Shown here piece by piece: positions 13,906 through 20,478 of a stretch of DNA of 20,478 nucleotides (position 1 is its first letter; every line of letters starts with the position of its first letter). The stretch is from positions 1-20,478 of the forward strand of contig JAIPER010000018.1 of NCBI GenBank assembly GCA_021737115.1. The letters are read 5' to 3'. The notes under the pieces are model-generated. The model saw only the letters and a list, made by a program, of their open reading frames with translations. It was not told where the DNA came from and did not search any database. The DNA comes from Desulfohalobiaceae bacterium (GTDB lineage Bacteria > Desulfobacterota > Desulfovibrionia > Desulfovibrionales > Desulfothermaceae). The translations under genes and the position numbers were made by a program.

Positions 13906-13997
13906 TATACTGATCCAATTTTGGTTTTTACAACAAAGACTGGCGACCCCAAGGGTCCAGGCCCAAATTTCACAAAAAGTTACGTTGGATCAGTATA
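13906..13997. mobile_element. 92-bp segment with 13-bp inverted ends (MITE-like)
   Basis: TATACTGATCCAA at the left end is exactly mirrored by TTGGATCAGTATA at the right end, with 66 bp between. The interior includes a small GACCC-CAA-GGGTC hairpin and no ORF. No clear target-site duplication was seen, so a mobile origin is a suggestion only. Confidence 0.4.
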
Positions 13998-14017
13998 AAA
14001 CCAGGACTGACGCCTTG

Positions 14018-15151
14018 TCATCCCCCGCCCAGGACCGACAGAAAGACCCCGGCTGCGACGGCCGAACCGATAACCCCGGCCACATTGGGCCCCATGGCCG
14101 GCATGAGCGGATTGACCCGGCCCATGGTCTCTTTGGAGACAAAGGACTGGACCACCCTGGAAGCCATGGGTACGGCGGAGACCCCGGCCGCGCCGATGCA
14201 GGGGTTGATTTTCTTTTCTTTGGACAAAAAGAGATTGATGAGCTTGGCAAAGAGAAGTCCTCCGGCCGTGCTGAAGCTGAAGGCCACCCCGCCCATAAGG
14301 AGGATGCTGATGGTCTGCCAGTTGAGGAAGTGTTCGGCATCCATAGTCGCGCCCACGGTCAGCCCCAAAAAAATGGTCACGATGTCCACCAGAGGGCCTC
14401 CGGCGGTCTTCTTCAGACGTTCGGTCACCCCGCATTCCCGGATGAGATTGCCGAACATGAGCATCCCCATGAGCGGGGCGCAGGAGGGGATGGCCAGGGA
14501 AGACAGGGAACCGGTGATGATCGGAAAAAGAATCACAGCCCGCTGGGACACGGGCTGGGCCTGAGGCATGTCGATAGCCCGCTCCTTTTTGCTGGTCAAC
14601 AGCCGCATGATGGGCGGCTGGATGATAGGCACCAGGGACATGTAGCTGTAGGCGGCCACGGCGATGGGACCCAGGAGGTGGGGAGCCAGTTTGCTGGCCA
14701 GGAAGATGGAGGTCGGGCCGTCGGCCCCGCCGATGATCCCGATGGCCCCGGATTCCTGGGGCGAGAACCCGAAAAGGTAGGCGGCCCCCAGAGCTGCGGT
14801 GAAGATGCCGACCTGGGCCGCCGCGCCCAGCAAGAAGGTGATCGGCCGGCCGAGCAGGGGGCGGAAATCGGTCAAGACGCCCACCCCCATGAAGATGATC
14901 GGGGGCAGGAGCTCGGTCTTGATGCCGACCCGGTAGATGAAATTCATGATTCCATCCATATAGGCCCCCATCTCTCCCAGGGGGAGGTTGGCCAGGATGG
15001 TCCCGAATCCGATGGGGATGAGCAGCAGAGGTTCGTATTCCTTGGTAATGGCCAGGTAGATGAGCACTCCGGCAATAACGAACATCCCCAGATTGCCCGG
15101 AGTCAGATTACTGAAGCCAGAATTCCGGATCAGTAGAAGAAATGTGTCCAT
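14018..15151 (-). CDS. oadB: Na+-translocating decarboxylase beta subunit (OadB family)
   Basis: A 377-residue membrane carboxybiotin decarboxylase, which releases CO2 from carboxybiotin and exports Na+. There are about nine or more hydrophobic segments. The conserved GGADGPTSIF (about 141-150), whose Asp is essential for Na+ transport in this family, is intact, as are GVGVLTDF and the NPCIGAAGVSAVPMASRV and MGPNVAGVIGS C-terminal motifs. Length matches the MmdB/GcdB-type (about 375) better than Klebsiella OadB (about 433). It is the last gene of oadG-oadA-oadB, 58 bp after oadA, and ends near a bidirectional terminator. Family membership is firm; the substrate of the complex is set by the alpha subunit. 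Confidence 0.93.
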   Translation of the reverse strand: MDTFLLLIRNSGFSNLTPGNLGMFVIAGVLIYLAITKEYEPLLLIPIGFGTILANLPLGEMGAYMDGIMNFIYRVGIKTELLPPIIFMGVGVLTDFRPLLGRPITFLLGAAAQVGIFTAALGAAYLFGFSPQESGAIGIIGGADGPTSIFLASKLAPHLLGPIAVAAYSYMSLVPIIQPPIMRLLTSKKERAIDMPQAQPVSQRAVILFPIITGSLSSLAIPSCAPLMGMLMFGNLIRECGVTERLKKTAGGPLVDIVTIFLGLTVGATMDAEHFLNWQTISILLMGGVAFSFSTAGGLLFAKLINLFLSKEKKINPCIGAAGVSAVPMASRVVQSFVSKETMGRVNPLMPAMGPNVAGVIGSAVAAGVFLSVLGGG

Positions 15152-15209
15152 TGGTTCAACCTTTTAGGCAGCAGTTGGCGAAAATCCGCTTTGTGACGAC
15201 CGAAAGCCT

Positions 15210-17099
15210 TCATCTGGTCTGGCAGATGACAATCGGGGTGGATGAATCCACTTCATCGCCGATACTGGGCTTGATTGCGGAAATCTTGCCGGATACCGGG
15301 GCCAGGATGTCATGGGTGGCCTTCATGGCCTCCACCTGGGCCACTGGCTGCCCCTGCTCCACGGTGTCCCCGACATTGACCAGGATATCGGTCAGCTGCA
15401 CGGAGCCGGCAAAGGTGCTGCAGATCTGGACTTCTTCTTGGGTGCCGGCTGGCTGTTCCAACGGCTGGGCCGACTGGGCCGCAGCCGAAGAGGCCCCTGA
15501 AGCCTCAGAGGATACAGGCTCGACCGTGACTTCAAAGGTCCTGGTCTTGCCCCCTTCCTGGACCTTGCACCTGGTGGTCACCGGACCTGCAGGCACTGCC
15601 GGTTCAGAAGGTTTGGCCTGTTCAGCGGCCCTGGAGGGCTCGGCTGCGGCTGCCGCCTGCTCCTTTTGCTTCAAGGGGATATCGACCTTGCCCTTGCCCA
15701 AGAGAAACTTCAAGCCTTCGTTGGTGGCCATTTTCTTGCCGCTGACCATGGCCGAGACGATCATGAAGATGTTTTCCTCACTGACGGGGAGATTGTTCTC
15801 TTCAAGGGCCTTTTTGGCCTCGGGGATGGGATCGGCCACCGCTTCAAAGGGATCGTCCCCTTCATAGGGCGGCAGATTGAGCTGCTTGGAGGCCTTGTCC
15901 ACCACTTCCGGATCCGGCGGCAGGGGCGGCCGTCCGAAATAGCCCAGGACGGCCCGGCCGTATCCGGCCTCTATTTTCTCCCAGCGGCCGTAGAGGACGT
16001 TGTTGAAGGCCTGGACCCAGTACTGCTGACTGCCGGGGGTGACGCTGGTCCAGGCACCTCCAGCCTTGACCACCACCGGGAATTCGGAGAGGACGTCGCT
16101 GTATTGATCCATTAATCCGGATTTGACCATCATGTGCACGTTGGGGCCGATGGCTCCTCCGGGCATGGGGAAGCTGACCACCCTGGCATCTGCTGTGGTG
16201 GTCACCGGATTCCAGGAATAGTCCTGCATGAGATCGTTTAACATCTCTTCGATGACGTGAATCCGGTCCACGTCGAGATCCAGGCTGAAGCCCGTGCCCT
16301 TGAGGGCGTGGGCCATGGAGCGGACATCCGGCTGGCAGGTGCCGCTGGCCATGGGGCGGACCGAGAGGTCGATGCAGTTGACTCCGCCTTCGATCCCGGC
16401 CAGATACTGGGAAACAGCCATGCTGGCCGTGTCGTGGGTGTGCAGCCAGAGCTCCATCTCAGGGGGAATGATCTTCCTGATCGCCAGAGCCGTTTCGTAA
16501 CAGGTCCGGGGATCAGTGGTGCCGCTGGCGTCCTTCATGCAGATGCTGTCCACCTGAATATCCGAAGCCATGATCTTCTTGACGATGCCGGCATAGAACT
16601 CCGGGGTGTGGACCGTGTCGTCATGAAAGGGCAGACCCATCATGGAGACGCAGACCTGATGGTGCAGGCCGGCCTTGACAATGGGCCGCCCGGTCTTGAT
16701 CAGGTTGTCCACGTCGTTCATGTAGTCGAAGTTCCGGTCATAGGTGGTCCCGTGCCTGGCCATGAGCCTGGCCTGCATATCCAGGACCTCCAGGGTCTGG
16801 GTGGTCAGGGTCACCCCGGAAATGGAACGGGTCAGGATCTGCAGATCGGGTTCAGGGCCGACCGCATCCCGCATGGCCTGCATGGTCTCAAAGGGGTTTT
16901 CGTTGAGGTAGAACAGCGGAGCCTGATAGCGTGCGCCGCCGCCAAACTCCATGTGTCTGATTCCCAGATCCCCGGCGGCCGTTTTCATGGCCGGCAGGTA
17001 GTCGTTCAGGCGTACCTTTCCGCCGAAGGCGCTTTGCAGCCCATCTCGAAAGGGCATGAATTGAACCTTGATCTTCTGTGGAGTCTTGGTGTGAATCAT
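15210..17099 (-). CDS. oadA: Biotin-dependent decarboxylase/carboxyltransferase alpha subunit (OadA-like, divergent)
   Basis: A 629-residue protein with carboxyltransferase, linker and biotinyl domains in OadA order. Catalytic positions are kept: Arg18-Asp19 and Gln22 (FRDGLQS), Arg91, the carboxylated-lysine site Lys189 (ICMKDASG), metal ligands His220 and His222 (LHTHD) and Thr254 (SGTCQP). Several signature loops are unusual: EFGGGARYQ (51-59) replaces the common ExWGGATFD, and TRSISG (90-95) replaces LRGQN. An Ala/Pro/Ser-rich linker (about 485-560) leads to the biotin site VEAMKA with Lys593, 36 residues from the C-terminus. It overlaps oadG by 4 bp (ATGA). With OadB it should be a Na+-pumping decarboxylase, probably for oxaloacetate or a related 2-oxoacid; the altered loops leave the substrate open. 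Confidence 0.88.
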   Translation of the reverse strand: MIHTKTPQKIKVQFMPFRDGLQSAFGGKVRLNDYLPAMKTAAGDLGIRHMEFGGGARYQAPLFYLNENPFETMQAMRDAVGPEPDLQILTRSISGVTLTTQTLEVLDMQARLMARHGTTYDRNFDYMNDVDNLIKTGRPIVKAGLHHQVCVSMMGLPFHDDTVHTPEFYAGIVKKIMASDIQVDSICMKDASGTTDPRTCYETALAIRKIIPPEMELWLHTHDTASMAVSQYLAGIEGGVNCIDLSVRPMASGTCQPDVRSMAHALKGTGFSLDLDVDRIHVIEEMLNDLMQDYSWNPVTTTADARVVSFPMPGGAIGPNVHMMVKSGLMDQYSDVLSEFPVVVKAGGAWTSVTPGSQQYWVQAFNNVLYGRWEKIEAGYGRAVLGYFGRPPLPPDPEVVDKASKQLNLPPYEGDDPFEAVADPIPEAKKALEENNLPVSEENIFMIVSAMVSGKKMATNEGLKFLLGKGKVDIPLKQKEQAAAAAEPSRAAEQAKPSEPAVPAGPVTTRCKVQEGGKTRTFEVTVEPVSSEASGASSAAAQSAQPLEQPAGTQEEVQICSTFAGSVQLTDILVNVGDTVEQGQPVAQVEAMKATHDILAPVSGKISAIKPSIGDEVDSSTPIVICQTR

Positions 17100-17326
17100 C
17101 CTCTTTTCCCCCTGCTGTTTATTTCCTTGATCCGGCTGATCCTGTAACCGGGATGAGTTACGGAATAGGCTGAGTTGATGGCCGCTATCATCGCATTGTC
17201 TCCGTTTTCGTCCTTATAGGGAAAAACGGCTATCAACCCGCGCATGACCAGGGCGATGATGATCAGCACGGTGAATACCGCCAGAAACGACGAAAGGCAG
17301 ACCAATACCAGATTCATTTCCTCCAT
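17096..17326 (-). CDS. oadG: Na+-pump decarboxylase gamma subunit (OadG-like)
   Basis: A 76-residue protein with one N-terminal membrane helix (about 6-32, LVLVCLSSFLAVFTVLIIIALVM) and a polar basic tail, the size and layout of OadG, which anchors and assembles alpha with beta. The start at 17326 follows GGGGAG with good spacing; an in-frame ATG at 17350 is possible but has poorer context. The stop overlaps the oadA start by 4 bp. The tail (AIAAINSAYSVTHPGYRI) resembles the shortened OadG/MmdD-type C-terminus. It is the first gene of the operon. Confidence 0.82.
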   Translation of the reverse strand: MEEMNLVLVCLSSFLAVFTVLIIIALVMRGLIAVFPYKDENGDNAMIAAINSAYSVTHPGYRISRIKEINSRGKRG

Positions 17327-17476
17327 ATTCGCTCCCCGTCCTTTATCCATTGTTTGGCGAAACTTTCAGCTCAAGCCAGGCAAATAGATGTGGTTTTTTT
17401 GATCACGACCCAGTCAGAGCAGATGTAGGGCCTTCTGCAAGCAGACGGTTGCGCCCGGGACCATCAGACTCTTTCT

Positions 17477-17493
17477 GGTAAAATGGTAAGACC
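17477..17493. promoter_or_regulatory. GGTAAG-type operator-like site at the oadG promoter
   Basis: Plus-strand GGTAAAATGGTAAGACC: two GGTAA words 8 bp apart, the second forming TGGTAAGACC, close to the PdhR box ATTGGTAAGACCAAT. It lies just downstream of the predicted -10 of the oad operon. Confidence 0.5.
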
Positions 17494-17502
17494 GATAGAC
17501 GA

Positions 17503-17531
17503 AAACTACAGGAAGCAGCGGCAGAAGTCAA
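17503..17531 (-). promoter_or_regulatory. Predicted sigma70-type promoter of oadGAB
   Basis: On the minus strand: TTGACT (17531-17526), a 17-bp spacer and TAGTTT (17508-17503). The -10 is weak. The geometry relative to the operator-like site matches the dctP and ligase promoters. Confidence 0.4.
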
Positions 17532-17716
17532 GAATTTTCCAGGTAAAAAAATAGCATGATATTTAAGGAGGATAGAGATATGCCCTGGCAGCCCGGGCCA
17601 ACTATTCCGTCACGGCCAGGGGAAGCTTCGCGGCACTGCGGACAAACGGCTGCGTCGCACATAAGCTCTTTGCTCAATTACTTCCGGGCAACGGCTGCCT
17701 TTTTGATGTCTTACGT

Positions 17717-19099
17717 TTAGACCAGAAGGTCTTCATCCAGGATGCCGTGCTTTTTCATGCGCTTCCAGACCGTGACCCGGCTGACCCCGAGTATGGACGC
17801 GGCCCGGGTCTTGTTTCCGCCGGCTTTTTGAAGGGCCTGGACCAGTTCCCGGCGTCCGGCATCGATTTCTGATTTGTTAACGGTTCTGCCGGATCTTTCG
17901 GTTGCCTGTCCCTGATTCTGGCCCGAAAAGATTTTCTGCGGCAGGTCGTGCAGCCCCAGGGTGCTGCCTTGGGCCAGGACAAAGGCATATTCGATCACGT
18001 TTCTGAGTTCACGGACATTGCCGGGCCAGGGATATGATATCAGGCGTTCCATGGCCTCCTGGCTGATGCCCTTGATCTGCTTGCCGGTCCTTTTGTTGTT
18101 GATGGTGATCAGATTCCGGATGAGCTGGGGGATGTCCTCGCTTCGATCGGCCAGGGACGGGCAGTGAATGGGAAAGACATTGATCCGGAAATAGAGATCC
18201 TCCCTGAATTCACCCTGGCTCAGCATTTTCTCCAGGTCCTTGTTGGTTGCGGTGATGACCCGCACGTCCACTGGAATGGACTTTTGATCTCCGACCTTTT
18301 CCACCCGCTTCTCCTCCAGGACCCGCAGGAGCTTGACCTGGGTGCTCATGGGCAGATCCCCGATTTCATCCAGAAATATGCTTCCCTGATGGGCGGCTTC
18401 GAATCTCCCGATCCTGTCCCGATCGGCTCCAGTGTAAGCGCCCTTGATGTGCCCGAAAAGTTCGCTTTCCAGAATGTTTTGATTCAGAGCGGCGCAGTTG
18501 ACCTTTATAAACGGACCGTCCCGCCTGGGGCCGGCTTCATGCAGGGCCCTGGCCACCAGCTCCTTCCCGGTGCCGCTTTCCCCGAGGATCATGACCGGAG
18601 TATCGGATTGGGAAGCGTTTTCAATCAACTCGATGAGGTTTTGGATGATCGGCGTGGTTCCCAGGATGCCGTGATACCCGGAATCGAGTTGAAAGGTCCG
18701 GCGCAGGGTGGAGAGCTCGTTCTTGTAGCGGACGCTTTCGGAAATATCGGTCAAGGTTTCCACGGCACCGATCATGGTTCCGTTGTCGTCGCGCAGAACC
18801 GAAGCGCTTTTGATGATGTCCACCTGGCGTTGGCTCTTGTTGGTGATCATGCACCGTTTTTCCCGGACACTCCCCCGGACGAAAAGATCGCACCAGTCAA
18901 TCCCCCTGCCCTGGCCGATGATTTTACACCCGGTGCAATTAAGGATTCGGCAGGACTGACCCAGTAATTCATCCGCAGTATATCCGGTCATGACCTCGGC
19001 CGATCTGTTTGCCGCCACAACGGTCCCGCCGGGGTCAACCACCAGCAAGCCGTCTTGAAGGCAATCCACGAGAGTTTTCCAGTGTTTTCCCAAATCCAT
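17717..19099 (-). CDS. Sigma54-dependent activator: PAS, AAA+, HTH
   Basis: A 460-residue enhancer-binding protein. The N-terminal PAS domain (about 6-122) contains five cysteines (50, 55, 58, 70 and 83, including C-x4-C-x2-C), a plausible metal or redox site. The AAA+ core has Walker A GESGTGKE (173-180), GAYTGA (220-225, Tyr in place of the usual Phe of the sigma54-contact loop), Walker B IFLDEIGDLP (241-250) and WPGNVREL. A Fis-type helix-turn-helix ends the protein (GGNKTRAASILGVSRVTVWKRMKKHG). There is no receiver domain, so it senses directly through PAS. It is divergent from the rhodanese gene, which carries a -24/-12 promoter, so that gene is its likely target. Confidence 0.93.
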   Translation of the reverse strand: MDLGKHWKTLVDCLQDGLLVVDPGGTVVAANRSAEVMTGYTADELLGQSCRILNCTGCKIIGQGRGIDWCDLFVRGSVREKRCMITNKSQRQVDIIKSASVLRDDNGTMIGAVETLTDISESVRYKNELSTLRRTFQLDSGYHGILGTTPIIQNLIELIENASQSDTPVMILGESGTGKELVARALHEAGPRRDGPFIKVNCAALNQNILESELFGHIKGAYTGADRDRIGRFEAAHQGSIFLDEIGDLPMSTQVKLLRVLEEKRVEKVGDQKSIPVDVRVITATNKDLEKMLSQGEFREDLYFRINVFPIHCPSLADRSEDIPQLIRNLITINNKRTGKQIKGISQEAMERLISYPWPGNVRELRNVIEYAFVLAQGSTLGLHDLPQKIFSGQNQGQATERSGRTVNKSEIDAGRRELVQALQKAGGNKTRAASILGVSRVTVWKRMKKHGILDEDLLV

Positions 19100-19123
19100 G
19101 AAGGCACCCTCGGCTCGTTAAGA

Positions 19124-19176
19124 GTGTAAACGTTAAGTAATCAAGTTAACAAATATGTTAAGGAAAAGGTTTACAC
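19124..19176. promoter_or_regulatory. Candidate upstream activating sequences
   Basis: GTGTAAAC (19124-19131) and its exact complement GTTTACAC (19169-19176) lie 45 bp apart, with TTAACA-AATA-TGTTAA (19146-19161) between them. They sit about 75-125 bp upstream of the -24/-12 promoter and beside the regulator's own start, as expected for enhancer sites. Confidence 0.45.
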
Positions 19177-19247
19177 ATTAAACAGAGAAAAGTCAACAAA
19201 TGTAAAATAAATAATCATACTAGGTTGTTAAAACATTATTGTGTTTA

Positions 19248-19263
19248 TGGCACAAAAGTTGCT
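19248..19263 (+). promoter_or_regulatory. Sigma54 (-24/-12) promoter of the rhodanese gene
   Basis: TGGCAC-AAAAG-TTGCT, a near-perfect match to the consensus TGGCAC-N5-TTGCW, with GG and GC separated by exactly 10 bp. The expected start lies near 19274, leaving a leader of about 44 nt before the ATG at 19318. Confidence 0.85.
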
Positions 19264-19317
19264 GTCTATGCACTTAATAAATGTGCAACATACAACCTGA
19301 AGACCCGGAGGAAACGT

Positions 19318-20457
19318 ATGCGTTACTTGAACTATTGTAAGCAAAAAGGTTTTCTGCTTCTGCTTGGCAGTCTGCTGGTCGTGATGAGCCCTTTCAGTGG
19401 CCCGGCCTTTGGAAAGAATCAGTCAAAACCGGACTTTCAGCCAAAGGAGTGGATGTACCACTCCCTGGTGGATGTGGAGTTTGTTCAGCAACATGTCAAG
19501 ATCCCCGTGCCTGAAGATGTGATGATCGTAGATGCCAGGCCTTACAAGCCGAAGTACATCAAAGGGCACATCCCGGGCGCTGTGAGCGTGCCCAACACCA
19601 CCTTCGAGGAGCACGCCGGCAAACTGCCCAAGGACAAGGACACCCTGCTCATCTTTTACTGCGGCGGACTGAAATGCAAGCTGAGCCACAAAGCGGCGCG
19701 CAAAGCCGAGGAACTGGGCTACACAAACATCAAGGTTTTTGCCGAAGGGTTCCCCCGGTGGATGAAGGTACCTGGCCATTACGCCTCGATATCGGCCGAG
19801 TACGTGGCCGCTCAAATGGCTGAGAATGCAGTCATGGTCTATGACGCCCGTCCCTTCAAACCCAAATACGTCAAGGGGCATGTCCCTGGAGCAATCAGTC
19901 TGCCCAACACTCAGTTTGACAGCCTGAGCGCCAAGCTGCCGCGAGATACCGATTTTCCGGTCATATTTTACTGCGGGGGGCTTGAATGCAGGCTGAGCCA
20001 TAAAGCGGCCAGGAAAGCCATGGAACTCGGCTACACGGATGTCAAGGTCTTATCCGGTGGATATCCCGAATGGAAAGCCGCTTATGGAAGCGATCCCTCG
20101 ACCGCTGTCGCAGTCAAAGCCGGAGAGATAGAAGGCAGTATTGAAATTGCCCAGTTCAAGAAGATCATGGAAAACAACCCCGAATCAATCCTGCTCATCG
20201 ATGTGCGTGATTCGGACGAGTTCGCCAAAGGTTCTTTTGAAACCTCGGTCAACATCCCGGTGGATGATCTCGAGAAAAAGGTGGATGAACTGCCCGAGGA
20301 CAAACCCATTGTCTTTGTCTGCTCCACAGGCGCCAGAAGCGGCGAATCCTACTACATGCTCCAGGATCTGCGTCCTTCCCTGGAGGAGGTTTACTACCTG
20401 GAAGGCGGCCTGGAATTCAAGGAAGACGGGTCCTACACCATCGAACCGACCTCCTAA
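19318..20457 (+). CDS. Exported protein with three rhodanese domains
   Basis: A 379-residue protein: an N-terminal signal-like hydrophobic segment (about 11-26, cleavage likely near 30-33), then three rhodanese domains (about 50-150, 157-255 and 275-370). Domains 1 and 2 are close duplicates, each with a DARP-[YF]-KPKY block and the active loop CGGLxCxLSHKAARKA (Cys115 and Cys219, each with a second Cys five residues later). Domain 3 is more distant, with DVRDSDEF and the loop CSTGARSG (Cys335). All three keep a catalytic cysteine. Rhodaneses carry sulfane sulfur; a periplasmic location suggests handling of sulfide, polysulfide or thiosulfate. Start 19318 is chosen for CGGAGGAAA upstream; it follows a sigma54 promoter. 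Confidence 0.9.
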   Translation: MRYLNYCKQKGFLLLLGSLLVVMSPFSGPAFGKNQSKPDFQPKEWMYHSLVDVEFVQQHVKIPVPEDVMIVDARPYKPKYIKGHIPGAVSVPNTTFEEHAGKLPKDKDTLLIFYCGGLKCKLSHKAARKAEELGYTNIKVFAEGFPRWMKVPGHYASISAEYVAAQMAENAVMVYDARPFKPKYVKGHVPGAISLPNTQFDSLSAKLPRDTDFPVIFYCGGLECRLSHKAARKAMELGYTDVKVLSGGYPEWKAAYGSDPSTAVAVKAGEIEGSIEIAQFKKIMENNPESILLIDVRDSDEFAKGSFETSVNIPVDDLEKKVDELPEDKPIVFVCSTGARSGESYYMLQDLRPSLEEVYYLEGGLEFKEDGSYTIEPTS

Positions 20458-20478
20458 GTTTTCAAATTTATAATTGTC

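Larger units (their letters stand above)
13661..14017. other. Convergent spacer between the GntR gene and oadB
   Basis: A 357-bp gene-free stretch between convergent genes. It contains a REP-like palindrome (13783-13802), a bidirectional terminator (13864-13900) and a 92-bp segment with 13-bp inverted ends (13906-13997). Minus-strand translation near 13780 gives WIPASAGMTDK, the usual false peptide produced by such REP-like sequences. Confidence 0.7.
17327..17716. other. Spacer upstream of oadG with promoter, operator-like site and orphan start
   Basis: A 390-bp stretch between the oad operon and the sigma54 regulator gene, both minus strand. It contains a predicted oadG promoter and GGTAAG site. 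On the opposite strand, a strong ribosome site AAGGAGGATAGAG precedes an ATG at 17580 that opens only a 46-codon frame (to 17720). I see no known protein in that frame. Confidence 0.55.

Noticed and set aside
13728..13973. 81-codon minus-strand frame containing WIPASAGMTDK
   Set aside because: This peptide is the usual translation of a REP-like palindrome, and the frame runs through a terminator.
13880..15136. 418-codon plus-strand open frame across oadB
   Set aside because: Highly polar, low-complexity antisense translation of a conserved membrane protein.

Overview
The window (about 20.5 kb, GC-rich coding, AT-richer spacers) looks like chromosome from a strictly anaerobic deltaproteobacterium of the Desulfobacterota/sulfate-reducer type. 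This is inferred from the gene mix: TRAP transport, a Na+-pumping decarboxylase, a PAS-sigma54 regulator with a cysteine cluster, a periplasmic multi-rhodanese protein and a ferredoxin-like protein. No rRNA, tRNA, CRISPR array, transposase or phage gene was seen.

Layout. 1-317: 3' end of an unidentified gene. 342-6514, minus strand, read right to left: a TRAP transporter (dctP, dctQ, dctM), a palindromic terminator, a small membrane protein and a LarA-family racemase/epimerase. 6515-7137: a divergent control region with two sigma70-type promoters and related GGTAAG/CTTACC operators. 7138-12616, plus strand: SucC-like acyl-CoA ligase beta subunit, a seven-cysteine ferredoxin-like protein, SucD-like alpha subunit, a CitE-like (HpcH/HpaI) acyl-CoA lyase, a 10-formyltetrahydrofolate hydrolase-like protein and an overlapping SAM methyltransferase. 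12887-13660: a GntR/FCD regulator. 14018-17326, minus strand: oadG-oadA-oadB, a biotin-dependent Na+-translocating decarboxylase with its own GGTAAG-type site. 17717-19099, minus strand: a PAS-AAA+-HTH sigma54 activator. 19318-20457, plus strand: an exported triple-rhodanese protein behind a near-consensus -24/-12 promoter.

How the genes may work together (inference). The TRAP system would import an organic acid. The LarA-like enzyme could interconvert its stereoisomers. The SucCD-like ligase would form a CoA thioester, and the CitE-like lyase would split a 3-hydroxyacyl-CoA into acetyl-CoA plus a 2-oxoacid. If that 2-oxoacid is oxaloacetate or similar, OadGAB would decarboxylate it and pump Na+. 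Malate (malyl-CoA), citramalate/itaconate (citramalyl-CoA) and citrate (citryl-CoA) all fit; the sequence does not decide between them. Similar operator-like motifs at the dctP, ligase and oadG promoters suggest that the local GntR/FCD protein controls all three units. The sigma54 activator/rhodanese pair looks like a separate sulfur-related module.

Non-coding structure is rich: degenerate tandem repeats with a 7-bp period in several spacers, an 80-bp dispersed repeat in two copies, 45- and 46-bp palindromes that contain or begin at stop codons, and a 92-bp element with 13-bp inverted ends.
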